DNA of 64,000 nt, from positions 682,001 through 746,000 of the forward strand of contig NZ_CP157484.1 in assembly GCF_045348435.1 (NCBI RefSeq), written 5' to 3'. This DNA is from Alsobacter sp045348435. Lineage in GTDB: Bacteria; Pseudomonadota; Alphaproteobacteria; Rhizobiales; Beijerinckiaceae. The translations under genes and the position numbers were made by a program. Below, piece by piece: positions 36,414 to 44,709 of the stretch. The notes beneath the pieces were generated by a model. It was not told where the DNA came from. It searched no databases and saw nothing but the letters and a program-made list of their open reading frames with translations. Within the stretch, counting starts at the first letter, position 1. Every line of letters starts with the position of its first letter.

Positions 36414-37021
36414 GCGACACGCTCTCGGGATACGCGGCCGACGTCCCCAACTCCCTTGCCGGACGACGCCTGGAGGCGCAGCCGGCGCGCCGAGGACCAC
36501 GCGGTCCTGGCGAGGGTGGCGGAGGAAAGGCCCCCTACGGTTCGGGATCCATTCAGCGCCCGGGTGGTTAACCGGCGGTGAACCGCGATCGTCAATGTCA
36601 AATCGACGCGTCCAGAACTCGGGGCGGTCGTCGGCCCCTGCTGCGGCCAAGCCGATGCGTTGGCGGCCTCACCCGCGTGACGCCGTCGGCGAATCGACAC
36701 GTGGTCCCGGGGATGTCCGGGGAAGTCCCATGGAGCGGGGCAAGTCCTGACAAGGATCAGCCCGCAACGAGGTTCGCCTTTTAGCATCAAGCGAATCGCT
36801 TTGCCAATCCCGGATCAGCAATCCATTAACCACGTCAAGCTGTTTGCAGGAGAGGTGTGTCTTTTTCCCTTCACTGCGGCCTGAAAGCTTCGGCGTGGCC
36901 GCAGCGGCCGAAGGAATGTTCAGGGCCATACTTGGAAGGGCTCATGTGCGCCTGGCGCGAGCGGAACGCCAAACGCTTGCCGGATCCGAAGGTGAGGCCG
37001 CGGGGACGCCCAGAAACGACG
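36414..37021. other. Intergenic region upstream of the tRNA-Pro fragment
   Basis: No gene is recognised in these 608 bases. The first part should hold the promoter of the 35328 gene (minus). The right part includes an open plus-strand frame (CAWRERNAKRLPDPK near 36960) that continues through the terminator and the tRNA fragment as GAIGFEPTT. That text is a known artefact of reading tRNA antisense, so the frame is not annotated. Confidence 0.55.
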
Positions 37022-37045
37022 AAGGCCGCTCCGAGGAGCGGCCTT
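37022..37045 (-). terminator. Terminator retained behind the tRNA-Pro fragment
   Basis: AAGGCCGCTCC (37022-37032) pairs with GGAGCGGCCTT (37035-37045) over a two-base gap. In the minus direction it starts 17 bases after the tRNA CCA and is followed by CGTCG. It is where the terminator of an intact tRNA-Pro gene would be. Confidence 0.7.
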
Positions 37046-37061
37046 GCGTCGCTGGAACCGA

Positions 37062-37106
37062 TGGTCGGAGCGATAGGATTTGAACCTACGACCCCCTTGT
37101 CCCGAA
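37062..37106 (-). pseudogene. 3' fragment of a tRNA-Pro gene (putative att site)
   Basis: In the minus direction the 45 bases start with the anticodon loop TTCGGGA (CGG anticodon), then the 3' strand of the anticodon stem CAAGG. The variable region, the T arm (GTAGG-TTCAAAT-CCTAT), the acceptor 3' strand CGCTCCG, discriminator A and encoded CCA follow. The D arm, acceptor 5' strand and most of the 5' anticodon stem are missing, replaced by unrelated sequence. Tyrosine integrases commonly recombine in the anticodon or T arm and leave such 3' fragments, so this is a likely attachment site marking the left edge of the mobile region that follows. Confidence 0.75.
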
Positions 37107-37215
37107 CGAGGTCGACGGAGGGCCATGCTCAACAGTTTCAATCCTTTAGGGGGGCGAATCTACACGTAAAATTCTGCTTTGGTTCGCCTCGTTTCGGCTG
37201 TTTTATTGCGGCTAT

Positions 37216-38501
37216 GGGTCGTGTCCCCAGCGGTGGTGTAGCTGATCGGTGGTCACCGGCGATCTCCGGGTAGGGTCGGGTTGCGACACACGCACCTGAC
37301 CAGAGGATCACCGATGACCGATGAGATGATGAGCCTTCGCACGCTGGTCGAGAAGACCCCCGACGCGGATATCCTGCGGGAGATGATCGGCTTTGCGGCC
37401 GAGCGGCTGATGGAGATGGAGGTCGGCGGCCTGACCGGCGCCGGCTACGGGGAAAAGAACCCCGACCGGCTGGCGCAGCGCAATGGCTACCGTGACCGAG
37501 CCTGGGAGACACGCGCCGGGACAGTCGAGCTGCGCATCCCCAAGCTTCGCCAGGGCAGTTACTTCCCGGGCTTCCTGGAGCCGCGGCGGCTGGCCGAGAA
37601 GGCCCTGACCGCCGTGATCCAGGAAGCCTACGTCCAGGGCATCTCGACGCGCTCGGTCGACGATCTCGTCAAGGCGCTCGGCATGAGCGGCATCTCGAAG
37701 AGCCAGGTGTCGCGGCTGTGCGAAGAGATCGACGGCAAGGTGAAGGCCTTCCTCGAACGGCCGATCGAGGGCGACTGGCCGTACCTGTGGGTCGACGCGA
37801 CCTACGTGAAGGTGCGTCAGGCCGGCCGCATCGTCTCGGTGGCCGTCATCGTCGCCGTGGGGGTGAACACCGACGGCCGACGCGAGGTGCTGGGCATGGA
37901 TATCGGCCCCTCCGAAGCCGAGACCTTCTGGACGGGCTTTCTGCGCAAGCTGGCCCGGCGCGGCCTGCGGGGCGTGAAACTCGTCGTCTCGGATGCCCAT
38001 GAGGGCCTGAAGGCGGCCGTGGCCAAGGTGCTGACCGCCACCTGGCAGCGTTGCCGGGTGCACTTCATGCGCAACGCCCTGGCCCATGCGGGGCGCAGCG
38101 GACGGCGCGTCGTCTCCGCCTTCATCGCCACGGCCTTCGCCCAGGACGACGCCGAGGCCGCGAGCGCCCAGTGGCGCCGCGTCGCCGACCAACTCCGCCC
38201 CAAGGTCCCCAAGCTCGCCGCCCTGATGGACGAGGCGGAGCCTGACGTGCTGGCCTATATGAGCTTCCCGCCGCAGCACCGCACCAAGCTGCACTCGACC
38301 AACCCGCTGGAGCGGCTCAACGGCGAGATCAAGCGGCGGACCGAAGTCGTCGGCATCTTCCCCAACGAGGCCGCTATCGTCCGTCTCGTCGGCGCGATCC
38401 TGCTCGAACAGACCGATGAGTGGGCCGTGCAACGGGCCCGCTACATGACGCTTGTATGGGGCTTTCTAAGTCAAAACCTGTTTCGACCCTTTTCTTGCTA
38501 G
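37216..38501 (+). mobile_element. IS256-family insertion sequence, right end missing
   Basis: The element begins around the candidate left inverted repeat GGGTCGTGTCCCCAGCGG (37216-37233) and carries one transposase gene. A reverse complement of the left end is not visible between 38460 and 38760. The transposase C-terminus departs from the family after RYMTL. The right end has therefore been lost by deletion or recombination, and the element should not be mobile by itself. Confidence 0.7.
37314..38501 (+). CDS. IS256-family transposase, altered C-terminus
   Basis: A 395-residue DDE (mutator-type) transposase. The N-terminal DNA-binding region includes RLAQRNGYRDRAWETRAGTV. The first catalytic aspartate is in YLWVDATYVKVR (about residue 161), the second in VKLVVSDAHEGLKAAV (about 226) and the glutamate in NPLERLNGEIKRRTEVVG (about 336), with the conserved CxxH region in QRCRVHFMRNAL. 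The last 15 or so residues (VWGFLSQNLFRPFSC) do not look like the family's ending, which matches loss of the right end of the element. The catalytic core is complete. The start at 37314 follows AGAGGATC. Confidence 0.88.
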   Translation: MTDEMMSLRTLVEKTPDADILREMIGFAAERLMEMEVGGLTGAGYGEKNPDRLAQRNGYRDRAWETRAGTVELRIPKLRQGSYFPGFLEPRRLAEKALTAVIQEAYVQGISTRSVDDLVKALGMSGISKSQVSRLCEEIDGKVKAFLERPIEGDWPYLWVDATYVKVRQAGRIVSVAVIVAVGVNTDGRREVLGMDIGPSEAETFWTGFLRKLARRGLRGVKLVVSDAHEGLKAAVAKVLTATWQRCRVHFMRNALAHAGRSGRRVVSAFIATAFAQDDAEAASAQWRRVADQLRPKVPKLAALMDEAEPDVLAYMSFPPQHRTKLHSTNPLERLNGEIKRRTEVVGIFPNEAAIVRLVGAILLEQTDEWAVQRARYMTLVWGFLSQNLFRPFSC

Positions 38502-38752
38502 CGATGAGGTGATCAAGGGAGGTTCTACGAGTTCGAGGCGAGCCTGTGGGCGGCGCACGGAACCGTGCCGCGACCTTGTATTCGGCTGGCTCGTTCGAGC
38601 CTAAACCATGATGCGTCATTCGCATCTGCGCCCGGCTCCAGGGCGGCGGTCCCTATCTGGAAAACGGCGTGGAAGCCACGTCATGTAACGGGTTGCCGCT
38701 GCCTTGGACTCGTCAGCCCCCTCCAAGAGGCCAATTCTGACGACGCGTTTTC

Positions 38753-39919
38753 TCACGCGGGCCGCATCTTGAGCCCCTCCAAGATCCCGGCGCCCATCGC
38801 CAAACGCCAGAGCGCAACCAGCAGCTTGCGCGCGAGCGCAACGATCAGCGACATGCGCCGCCGGGCGCCTGCCTCTGCAGTTCGCGCCCTAAACCAGCGC
38901 ACGAGCGCGCAGTCTTTCTGAAAGACCAGAAAGCGCCATGCAAGCTGGACCATGCCTCGGCGAACCCGAGGATTGCCGGCGCGCGACAGACCGCGCTCGC
39001 GTCGCTTCGATCCACTCTCGTCCGGCGAGCCGGTCAGACCGGCATAGCGGGCGACGGCGCGTCTATCTCGCAGGTCACGAAGAAAAATCTCGTGGGTGAG
39101 CATATCGGCGGTCTCCACGCCGACGCCGACAACGCGGGTGAGCAGTCGAATCATGCCATTCGGCCTTTCTCCGCGGGGAGCGGCCTCGTCGAGGCGGGCC
39201 ATCCGCTCCTGCTCGATCTCCTTGATCTGGTCCTCGATGAACCGGAGGCGGGTCATGTCGCGGCGCAGCTCCGATTTCGCGAGCGGCGGCAGGGCGGCGC
39301 CCTCCGGTGTGCATAAGTCGTCAAGGCGGCCAACAGCTTTGCGGTGCGCCGGATTGAGATCACGAATGCCCAGACGAGCGAGCGACGCCTTCATGCGATT
39401 GATGATCCGCGTTCGCTCGCCAACGAGGTTCTCGCGCTCGCGCGTCGGCCGCCTTGCGTCTTCATCCTCGATCGAAGGCGTCACCGCCATGCTGCAATGG
39501 CCACGTTCGCCGCGAAGCCACCCTAGCAGGACCCGCAGCAGAAGAGCGACGTCAAGCCGATCCGTCTTGGCGCGGCGACGGTCCCGTGACACAGCCACAC
39601 TGCTCGCGTGGATGACGTGCGCCTCAGCGCCCCTGGCGGCTAGCCACCGCGCCAGCCAGAACCCATCCCGCCCGGCCTCATATGCGATGACGAGGCGCTC
39701 GATGTCATGCCCACATTCCCGACACTCGTCCCGCCAACGATTCACAACCGACAAGAGGCGGTCGGGATCAGGTTCGAGCTTCTTCAGCGGCTGACGTTCG
39801 ACTCCGGGAAGCGAGCCGCCCACAAGCCAAGTGGATTGGCTCATCTCAATGACGACGACAAGCGTGCTCTCTTGAACGAAGGCCGCCGTCGCGCGGCTGG
39901 CCGTGAATGGATGCAGCAT
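38753..39919 (-). CDS. IS110-family transposase
   Basis: A 388-residue RuvC-like DEDD recombinase of the IS110 group. The N-terminal catalytic block (VVVIEMSQSTWLVGGS near residue 20, an E in place of the first D as in many members) is followed by AKTDRLDVALLL near 121. The C-terminal transposase_20 domain has LLTRVVGVGVETADMLTHEIF near 263, with YAGLTGSPDESGSKRRERGLS near 295 and the conserved serine region. A GGGAG ribosome site precedes the ATG at 39919. IS110 elements lack terminal repeats and encode a bridge RNA in their flanks, so the limits (perhaps 38.5-40.0 kb) cannot be set here. Confidence 0.88.
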   Translation of the reverse strand: MLHPFTASRATAAFVQESTLVVVIEMSQSTWLVGGSLPGVERQPLKKLEPDPDRLLSVVNRWRDECRECGHDIERLVIAYEAGRDGFWLARWLAARGAEAHVIHASSVAVSRDRRRAKTDRLDVALLLRVLLGWLRGERGHCSMAVTPSIEDEDARRPTRERENLVGERTRIINRMKASLARLGIRDLNPAHRKAVGRLDDLCTPEGAALPPLAKSELRRDMTRLRFIEDQIKEIEQERMARLDEAAPRGERPNGMIRLLTRVVGVGVETADMLTHEIFLRDLRDRRAVARYAGLTGSPDESGSKRRERGLSRAGNPRVRRGMVQLAWRFLVFQKDCALVRWFRARTAEAGARRRMSLIVALARKLLVALWRLAMGAGILEGLKMRPA

Positions 39920-40069
39920 GGGCGTCTCCCTCGTCTCGAAGAGCGCCAGCCTCCATGGTCCGGCGCACGCCCCATAGCATCTGGAAACCATCGCTCCTCT
40001 CGGCGATGATCCCACCGTCATCCTGCCCGTGGCGGCAGCCTGACAGACTCGGCTCTGCCCGAAGACGCT

Positions 40070-40285
40070 GTGCCAGCCAGGCCAGCTACACCACTCCGTG
40101 GGACACGACCACGCCTTCACATCGACTTCCATGTCGACGATTTCGAGGTCGCCCTGGCCAAGGTGTTAGACGCCGGCGCAAAGTGCGAACAGAGGTTCGA
40201 AGCTGGTGGTCGCCCGGCTATCGCATTCTGCAGCGATCCATTTGGCAACGGTTTCTGCCTCGTCGGGCCAAGGCCCGGGACTTAA
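40070..40285 (+). pseudogene. C-terminal remnant of a VOC/glyoxalase-fold protein
   Basis: The text HIDFHVDDFEVALAKVLDAG then EQRFEAGGRPAIAFCSDPFG and NGFCLVGPR is the second half of a vicinal-oxygen-chelate (glyoxalase/bleomycin-resistance) protein. The N-terminal half is absent; sequence to the left belongs to the IS110 region. The element's insertion or a linked deletion probably destroyed the gene. Sequence between 40000 and 40070 is degraded and cannot be aligned by eye. Confidence 0.65.
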
Positions 40286-40676
40286 CGCTTACTGGCACCT
40301 AGAGGCGTTGAGTCACACTTGCGCCCCGGGCGGAGTACTCAAAGCGGGAGCAGAGACAAAGAGGTGACCAGCCCGTCCATGCACCCCACTGCGAGGAATA
40401 ATGCAGTGGCGATCTTCCTGAGTAGGCGCTCCCGACGCATGATCTGGAGTTCGGACATCTGACGTCCTCCATTCGGCAGGAGCACGCTCGCACCGAACGC
40501 TGTTGATCGAAGTGCGGGAGAGCACCTGACCTCACCCGCGCGATTCTCTTATCGCGGTTCAGTCTGACCGCAGGCTCGATCGAGGGCACTAGGTCACGGG
40601 AGATAGCGAACGCGTGTTGACATGGGTCTCCGTGGAGAGCGCACTGGATATGTTGGCGCCCACGCAGGAGGTCGAC
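40286..40676. other. Intergenic region, no gene recognised
   Basis: About 390 bases between the VOC remnant and the cupin gene. GC content is lower than in the flanking core genome. No RNA gene, terminator or family-like frame was recognised; the promoter of the 40677 gene should lie near its right end. Confidence 0.5.
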
Positions 40677-41102
40677 ATGAACGACGTAGATCGCAGATCC
40701 GCACTGGCTCTGGGTTTCACTACCGCGGCGTTGTTCCCACTGCTTCAATCTCAGCCCGCCAAGGCTGCCGCTCTATACGGCCCGAACGACGGAAAGGAGC
40801 TCCGTCCCGGAATTCGGGTGGTGGAGATAGCTGAAGTTCCTTCCGAGATCGCTGCCTACAAGCAGATCAAGGTCATCGATGTAGTTTTCCAGCCAAGGGC
40901 CGGAGACCCCATGGAAATGCCCATGGACATGGACATGGTATGCCTAATCACTGCGGGTGAGTTCGACATCACAAAGCGTGGCAAAACTTTCCATGTTAAG
41001 GAGGGCGATGTTTACACGTGCGGGAAGGGAAAGACTGACAAAGCGACCAACACAACCGACGGAATGGGCGTTCACAGAATCGCTCTTCTCGTCGCGGCTT
41101 GA
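40677..41102 (+). CDS. Secreted cupin-like protein with TAT-type signal
   Basis: A 141-residue protein. An RR-containing signal (NDVDRRSALALGFTTAALF) suggests Tat export. The mature part (about residues 35-141) has a single cupin-like barrel: VIDVVFQPRAGDPMEMPMDMDM then CLITAGEFDITKRGK and VKEGDVYTCGKG. Methionine-rich MEMPMDMDM replaces the usual histidine metal ligands, which is unusual; copper binding is one possibility (inference). GGAGGTCGAC precedes the ATG. Codon use is less GC-biased than the flanking core genes, consistent with acquired DNA. Function unknown. Confidence 0.7.
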   Translation: MNDVDRRSALALGFTTAALFPLLQSQPAKAAALYGPNDGKELRPGIRVVEIAEVPSEIAAYKQIKVIDVVFQPRAGDPMEMPMDMDMVCLITAGEFDITKRGKTFHVKEGDVYTCGKGKTDKATNTTDGMGVHRIALLVAA

Positions 41103-41203
41103 TCGCGCATTCGTCGATGCTCCTGGACGCACGCCAACAGGCCCAGGAGCAGCCCTCCAGGAGATCTGCGATGCCAATAGCTCAGGACCCGAATGAGCAG
41201 CAC

Positions 41204-41668
41204 CTAAGTGGCAGGAAGGGTCTCCCGTCGGTAAGTCACCTCATGGACAACCTCACGCCCATTAAACGGGTTTTTGGCGGGAGCCGAAGTATAGGTCAGT
41301 GTGTCGCCATCGACCGAGCAGAACCGCACCTGCTCTGTGCCGCTCCAAGCTTCGTTCCAACTCATGTCCACGTGGTGGACGACGCGATCTGGATGAACCG
41401 TATAGGTGCCAGAATAGGCGAACATGGTGTCGAACAGTGCTATCTTCTCTGAGTCTGCTGGCGGAAGTTTCTCGGGAATTAGGCGGTCTCCCTTTACGAT
41501 TAAAAATGTGACGCGCTCTGGTGTATATACGACGGTGCCGTGGGGATTTGGGCCCAGCGCGTCCTGCCGCTCGCCGGTTGCGACGTCCCTCGTAAGCCAA
41601 GAGGTCATCCGCCAGCTCCCGAGAATTAGGTCGCGGCTGAGCGATTTGGCGGGCGCATCGTGAGCCAT
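41204..41668 (-). CDS. Lipocalin-like domain protein
   Basis: A 154-residue single-domain protein with the lipocalin-5-type opening DLILGSWRMTSWLTRD and repeated beta-strand text (YTPERVTFLIVKGDRL, FAYSGTYTVHPDRVVHHVDMS, TLTYTSAPAKNP). Proteins of this family are small beta-barrels, often near polyketide or detoxification genes, and mostly uncharacterised. It has no signal peptide. It converges with the cupin gene at 41102, and its GC content is somewhat low. No ligand can be named. Confidence 0.75.
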   Translation of the reverse strand: MAHDAPAKSLSRDLILGSWRMTSWLTRDVATGERQDALGPNPHGTVVYTPERVTFLIVKGDRLIPEKLPPADSEKIALFDTMFAYSGTYTVHPDRVVHHVDMSWNEAWSGTEQVRFCSVDGDTLTYTSAPAKNPFNGREVVHEVTYRRETLPAT

Positions 41669-41757
41669 TGAGGGTCTCCGCCGTCTTGGGGCGTCTCGGG
41701 ACGATCAGAGCAGTTGTGGACCGTTCGCACCTCGACCAGGGGGATGGTCAACTCAGT

Positions 41758-42003
41758 TCAATGGTGCCTTACAAGGCACGTGAGCGTGAACTCGGCGCAC
41801 TCTCGGTCGTCCGAGGGCTCGACCAGAGCGCGGCGAGGCCGCCTTGGGTCCCATGCGTAGCACACACGCTTCTGGTGCAGCATTTTACGAACGGAACCCG
41901 GCTCGAGCCGCACGATCTCCGCGGGGTCAAACAAACCGGGGGCGAGCTTGTTGTAGTCGAAGAGGAAGTCACCCCTGTGGGCCTCAATCAGCAGGTAGCG
42001 CAT
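41758..42003 (-). CDS. Hypothetical protein, 81 aa
   Basis: A short frame with a strong ribosome site (GGGAGGG, 42007-42013 on the minus strand). The translated text begins RYLLIEAHRGDFLFDYNKLAPG and continues DPAEIVRLEPGSVRKMLHQK. It is acidic/basic mixed and has no membrane segment. No family is recognised. It is upstream of the lipocalin-like gene on the same strand (90 bases apart) and both may belong to one small cargo operon on the island. Confidence 0.5.
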   Translation of the reverse strand: MRYLLIEAHRGDFLFDYNKLAPGLFDPAEIVRLEPGSVRKMLHQKRVCYAWDPRRPRRALVEPSDDRECAEFTLTCLVRHH

Positions 42004-42092
42004 GGCTTCCCTCCCGTTGGGTGAAGGACGAGATGCTACCCGGCTAAGCGATTTCGACAAGCCTGTTGAAGTCCGGGCGGGGGGCGTAGCAC

Positions 42093-42623
42093 ATGCACAT
42101 TGAGCTTTCAGCACGCGATCAGATCCTGTCGCGGTACGCCAACCAGCTTTCCGCCATCGGCACCAACGGTCCCGTCGCTCTCCGGGACGCGCTGAACCGC
42201 GAGGGCGACAAGGGGCGGACGCAAATCAAGCGAGCCCTCATCCGCCAGACCGGGATCAAGTACTCGCAGATAGAGAAGGCGACCCGGACCATACGGGCCT
42301 CCACGAGCCGGCTGACCTACGAGCTCCGGGCCAGCGGCGAGGAAACCAATCTGAACCTGTTTGCAGCCAAGCAGGGCGCCGAGGGTGCGTCGGCCCGGCC
42401 CCGGAACGTACGACGGCTATTCCCGCACACGTTCATCGTTGGCCGGTATGGCGCCAAGGTCTTCAAGCGCGAGGGCGGAGCGCGCCATCCGATCAGGCAG
42501 GTGTTTGGACCCAACATCGCCCGTGAGATCGTCAAGGGTGAATCGCGGCACACGTTCGAGGCCATAGCGCCCCGACTGACCGATCAGGTCGGGAAAATGA
42601 TCGCCCGCTTTCTTCCGGACTGA
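42093..42623 (+). CDS. Prophage minor tail protein Z-like
   Basis: A 176-residue protein matching the Minor_tail_Z family. The N-terminal ALRDALNREGDKGRTQIKRAL helix, the central TRTIRASTSRLTYELRASGE and the end GGARHPIRQVFGPNIAREIV are typical. In lambda-like phages this protein works in tail assembly or completion. Alone, without head, tape-measure or lysis genes nearby, it is a prophage remnant or cargo of a phage-derived island. The ATG at 42093 gives the full domain. It is followed in the same direction by two small genes. Confidence 0.8.
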   Translation: MHIELSARDQILSRYANQLSAIGTNGPVALRDALNREGDKGRTQIKRALIRQTGIKYSQIEKATRTIRASTSRLTYELRASGEETNLNLFAAKQGAEGASARPRNVRRLFPHTFIVGRYGAKVFKREGGARHPIRQVFGPNIAREIVKGESRHTFEAIAPRLTDQVGKMIARFLPD

Positions 42624-42646
42624 CCCAAACGAAAGGTTGGACGAGC

Positions 42647-42748
42647 ATGGCGTGCGTGAAATGCATCGCCCTGGGCGTCGCTGCTGGCCGGATCACGGTT
42701 GCTGGCCTTTGCACCGGCATCGTGTGGGCCGTGGCGCGCCTGGGCTGA
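42647..42748 (+). CDS. Small cysteine-containing hydrophobic peptide, 33 aa
   Basis: A 33-codon frame with AAAGG nine bases before the ATG. The product begins ACVKCIALGVAAGRI and ends in a hydrophobic helix (GLCTGIVWAVARL). It sits 23 bases after the tail-type gene and 27 before the next one, with no break in direction, which fits small phage-operon genes. Coding status is uncertain because of length. Confidence 0.4.
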   Translation: MACVKCIALGVAAGRITVAGLCTGIVWAVARLG

Positions 42749-42775
42749 GTCGGAAGCACAGAGAGGAACTCATCG

Positions 42776-43066
42776 ATGAGCGACAGCCCAAACATCTGCG
42801 ACACGGTCCTCTACCGCAGCGAGCACGAGATGGGCGGGCAGCACGAGCACGCCGCCATCGTCACGCAGGTGCTCGATCCGGCCCCCGATGGGCGGGTTCG
42901 CCTTCATCTCTACGTGTTGCCGTCCAGCGGACAGCCGTTCAAGGCGAGCGGAATCAATCAGGCGATTTCAGACGAGGAACACTCGGTCTGGAGAATGCGG
43001 ACAGAGCGAGTTAAGGCCGACCCACGAATATTAGCCACAGTCGCGAGACGAACCGATCGCCCTTGA
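42776..43066 (+). CDS. Phage-associated hypothetical protein, 96 aa
   Basis: The protein begins SDSPNICDTVLYRSEHEMGG with a histidine-rich QHEHAAIVTQVL segment and DGRVRLHLYVLPSSGQPF. Similar small proteins occur beside tail genes in Rhizobiales prophages, as I recall the family; no activity is known. GAGAGGAAC precedes the ATG. It is the last gene of the three-gene phage block. The C-terminal third (after VWRMRTERV) is less family-like and may be altered. Confidence 0.6.
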   Translation: MSDSPNICDTVLYRSEHEMGGQHEHAAIVTQVLDPAPDGRVRLHLYVLPSSGQPFKASGINQAISDEEHSVWRMRTERVKADPRILATVARRTDRP

Positions 43067-43381
43067 TGCTTCCGCTGCGTCGCACCTGATTTCGCCACTC
43101 TGCTAGGTCGCCTGCGTCCGCCGCCGGGCGATCCTCCATCACCGGTTCTCGGGCGGCCGGGGCGCTCCTCGCCAGGGGAAGCGGCCAAGTTGCTTCGAAC
43201 TGGGCGGCGGGAACCTGCGGGTTGTCGCGGCTCTCCCTTTGACGGAGGGACGACGCGAAGCGGCACCCAAAGTCGTTCGCGTGGCCCACCGAACTCGACC
43301 GCAGTCATGCTTTCAATTGCCAAATTGGCAGACAGGAGTAATATATACACGGTTGTTGTGCGGTTTCTGTCGGAGGCCGCC

Positions 43382-43843
43382 ATGCTGATCGGGCAGATCG
43401 TACCAGAAATAAGAGAGAGGCTTGCTGCCGTTCATGAGAAAGACAATCTCATGAAAGCTGGACGGCTCCTCCTTCTTGATCACATCAACGCAGTTGTCGT
43501 GTTCGATAACGAGGAGAAAGTCGTCGGTATACTTACAGATAGTGATATTATTCGTGCGGTCGCTGACGCCGACAAAACAAAATGCATCCGTGGTCAATTT
43601 CAGTGTGAGATCTCAGTAGATTCTGCGATGACAAAGAATGTTGTCACCTGCCGTCCAGAAGATTTTCTTGAGCATGTGTGGGGCAAGATGAGCGCCCTTC
43701 ATTTGCGCCATTTGCCAGTCTTGGACGGGGAGGGGCGCGCAATTGGAATTTTATGCGCCAAGGATGCGCTGACATATCTTCGGAGAGAAGCTGAGTACGA
43801 AGCGAGATATCTAGTGGAGTACGTATCTGGCCTTTGCGGCTGA
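43382..43843 (+). CDS. CBS-domain pair protein
   Basis: A 153-residue protein made of two CBS motifs. The first (about residues 15-65) contains AGRLLLLDHINAVVVFDNEEKVVGILTDSDI; the second (about 80-140) has DSAMTKNVVTCRPEDFLE and RHLPVLDGEGRAIGILCAKD. CBS pairs bind adenosine nucleotides and act as stand-alone energy or redox sensors. GGAGG lies nine bases before the ATG. The coding sequence is AT-richer than any other large gene in the window, a clear sign of transfer. It lies between phage-type genes and an IS630 remnant. Confidence 0.85.
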   Translation: MLIGQIVPEIRERLAAVHEKDNLMKAGRLLLLDHINAVVVFDNEEKVVGILTDSDIIRAVADADKTKCIRGQFQCEISVDSAMTKNVVTCRPEDFLEHVWGKMSALHLRHLPVLDGEGRAIGILCAKDALTYLRREAEYEARYLVEYVSGLCG

Positions 43844-43864
43844 CGACGCCCGCGCTCATGGTGA

Positions 43865-44156
43865 GAGTAGGCGAAAGAACCGCCAAAGCGTGCCGATGCC
43901 CACGGCTACGCCCTGCTCAGCAAAGCCGGCCTTGATCTCCGGGCGGGCTTGATCTCCGAGAGCGTGAAAAGAGAGTGAAATCTGCTTTTGCTAGCGCTTT
44001 TGGCCGAGGGGCACCTTGCTCGCGCTCTCGCTGACGCCAGCGGCTGACGCTCGCCGCGCTCACCCCAAACCGCTCGCCCGCTTCGCGGTGTGTCAGCCCC
44101 TGTGCCACCGCCGCGAGCACCCGAACCTAAAGATCCAGAGACGGAGCTTTCGACAT
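43865..44156 (-). pseudogene. IS630-family transposase remnant
   Basis: In the minus direction the frame reads MSKAPSLDL, then a TAG stop, then VLAAVAQGLTHREAGERFGV and SAASVSRWRQREREQGAPRP. That is the helix-turn-helix N-terminus of IS630 transposases. It is followed after a deletion by AEQGVAVGIGTLWRFF from a later part of the same protein. The gene therefore has a nonsense codon and an internal deletion, and the catalytic part is gone. Confidence 0.75.
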
Positions 44157-44253
44157 GCCTGCCGGCCTCCGTCCCGGCACGCCGTCTGAATCAGAACCCC
44201 GCTGATTTGGGAATGACCGATTCACTCAGCTCGGCTTCCGCTCTAGCGCCCGC

Positions 44254-44463
44254 TTAGACGCTTCGGCCCATAACGAAAAGCCTGCGACCACGCACAAAGC
44301 CCGACGAAACGCTCGCCTCTCGGTCATCGGCCAGCGTTGCGAGATCCTGCAAGAGTGCGCGGATGGCGGCCCTCGGGTCGCCCTCAAACTCCGAAAGCAC
44401 CGCGTCGATGTCTTGCTCAGTAGGGTACGACTGAGCATCCCCGCTCTCATTCGTGCTGCGCAT
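44254..44463 (-). CDS. Small conserved hypothetical protein, 69 aa
   Basis: The middle EQDIDAVLSEFEGDPRAAIR and LLQDLATLADDREASVSSGF followed by VRGR is a text seen in small conserved proteins of Rhizobiales, often on phage or mobile DNA. It is acidic and helical, and the function is unknown. The start at 44463 has only a G-rich stretch upstream. It lies between the IS630 remnant and the truncated methylase gene. Confidence 0.6.
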   Translation of the reverse strand: MRSTNESGDAQSYPTEQDIDAVLSEFEGDPRAAIRALLQDLATLADDREASVSSGFVRGRRLFVMGRSV

Positions 44464-44709
44464 GGTCCGGGGCCCCCAAAAAAAGAACGTAACTGGAACA
44501 GTGAGAGGCGCCGGGATTCAACCGGTCTCCCGAACCGGATCGGATCTGTTCACAGCGGCTTCGCAGCGACTGAGCTGAACCGGACGTGTCCCCCCGGGGG
44601 GGCGTGCGTTAGGTACCTTTCGCGGGCGCGACCGGGTGCGGGGGACGCCGCCCCCCGATATTTCAGCGTATTCCGGATTCCGAAAATCGCATTTTGTTTT
44701 GGAAACGCT

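Noticed and set aside
36857..37273. Plus-strand open frame containing GAIGFEPTTPLSRTRSTEG
   Set aside because: The text arises from reading the complement of the tRNA-Pro fragment and the terminator. This peptide is a well-known false translation of tRNA genes.
44500..44540. tRNA-like text GGCGCCGGGATTCAACCGG in the island
   Set aside because: The stem and loop do not give a five-pair T arm with a TTCRANY loop, and no anticodon arm follows. It is not a tRNA or tmRNA end on inspection.
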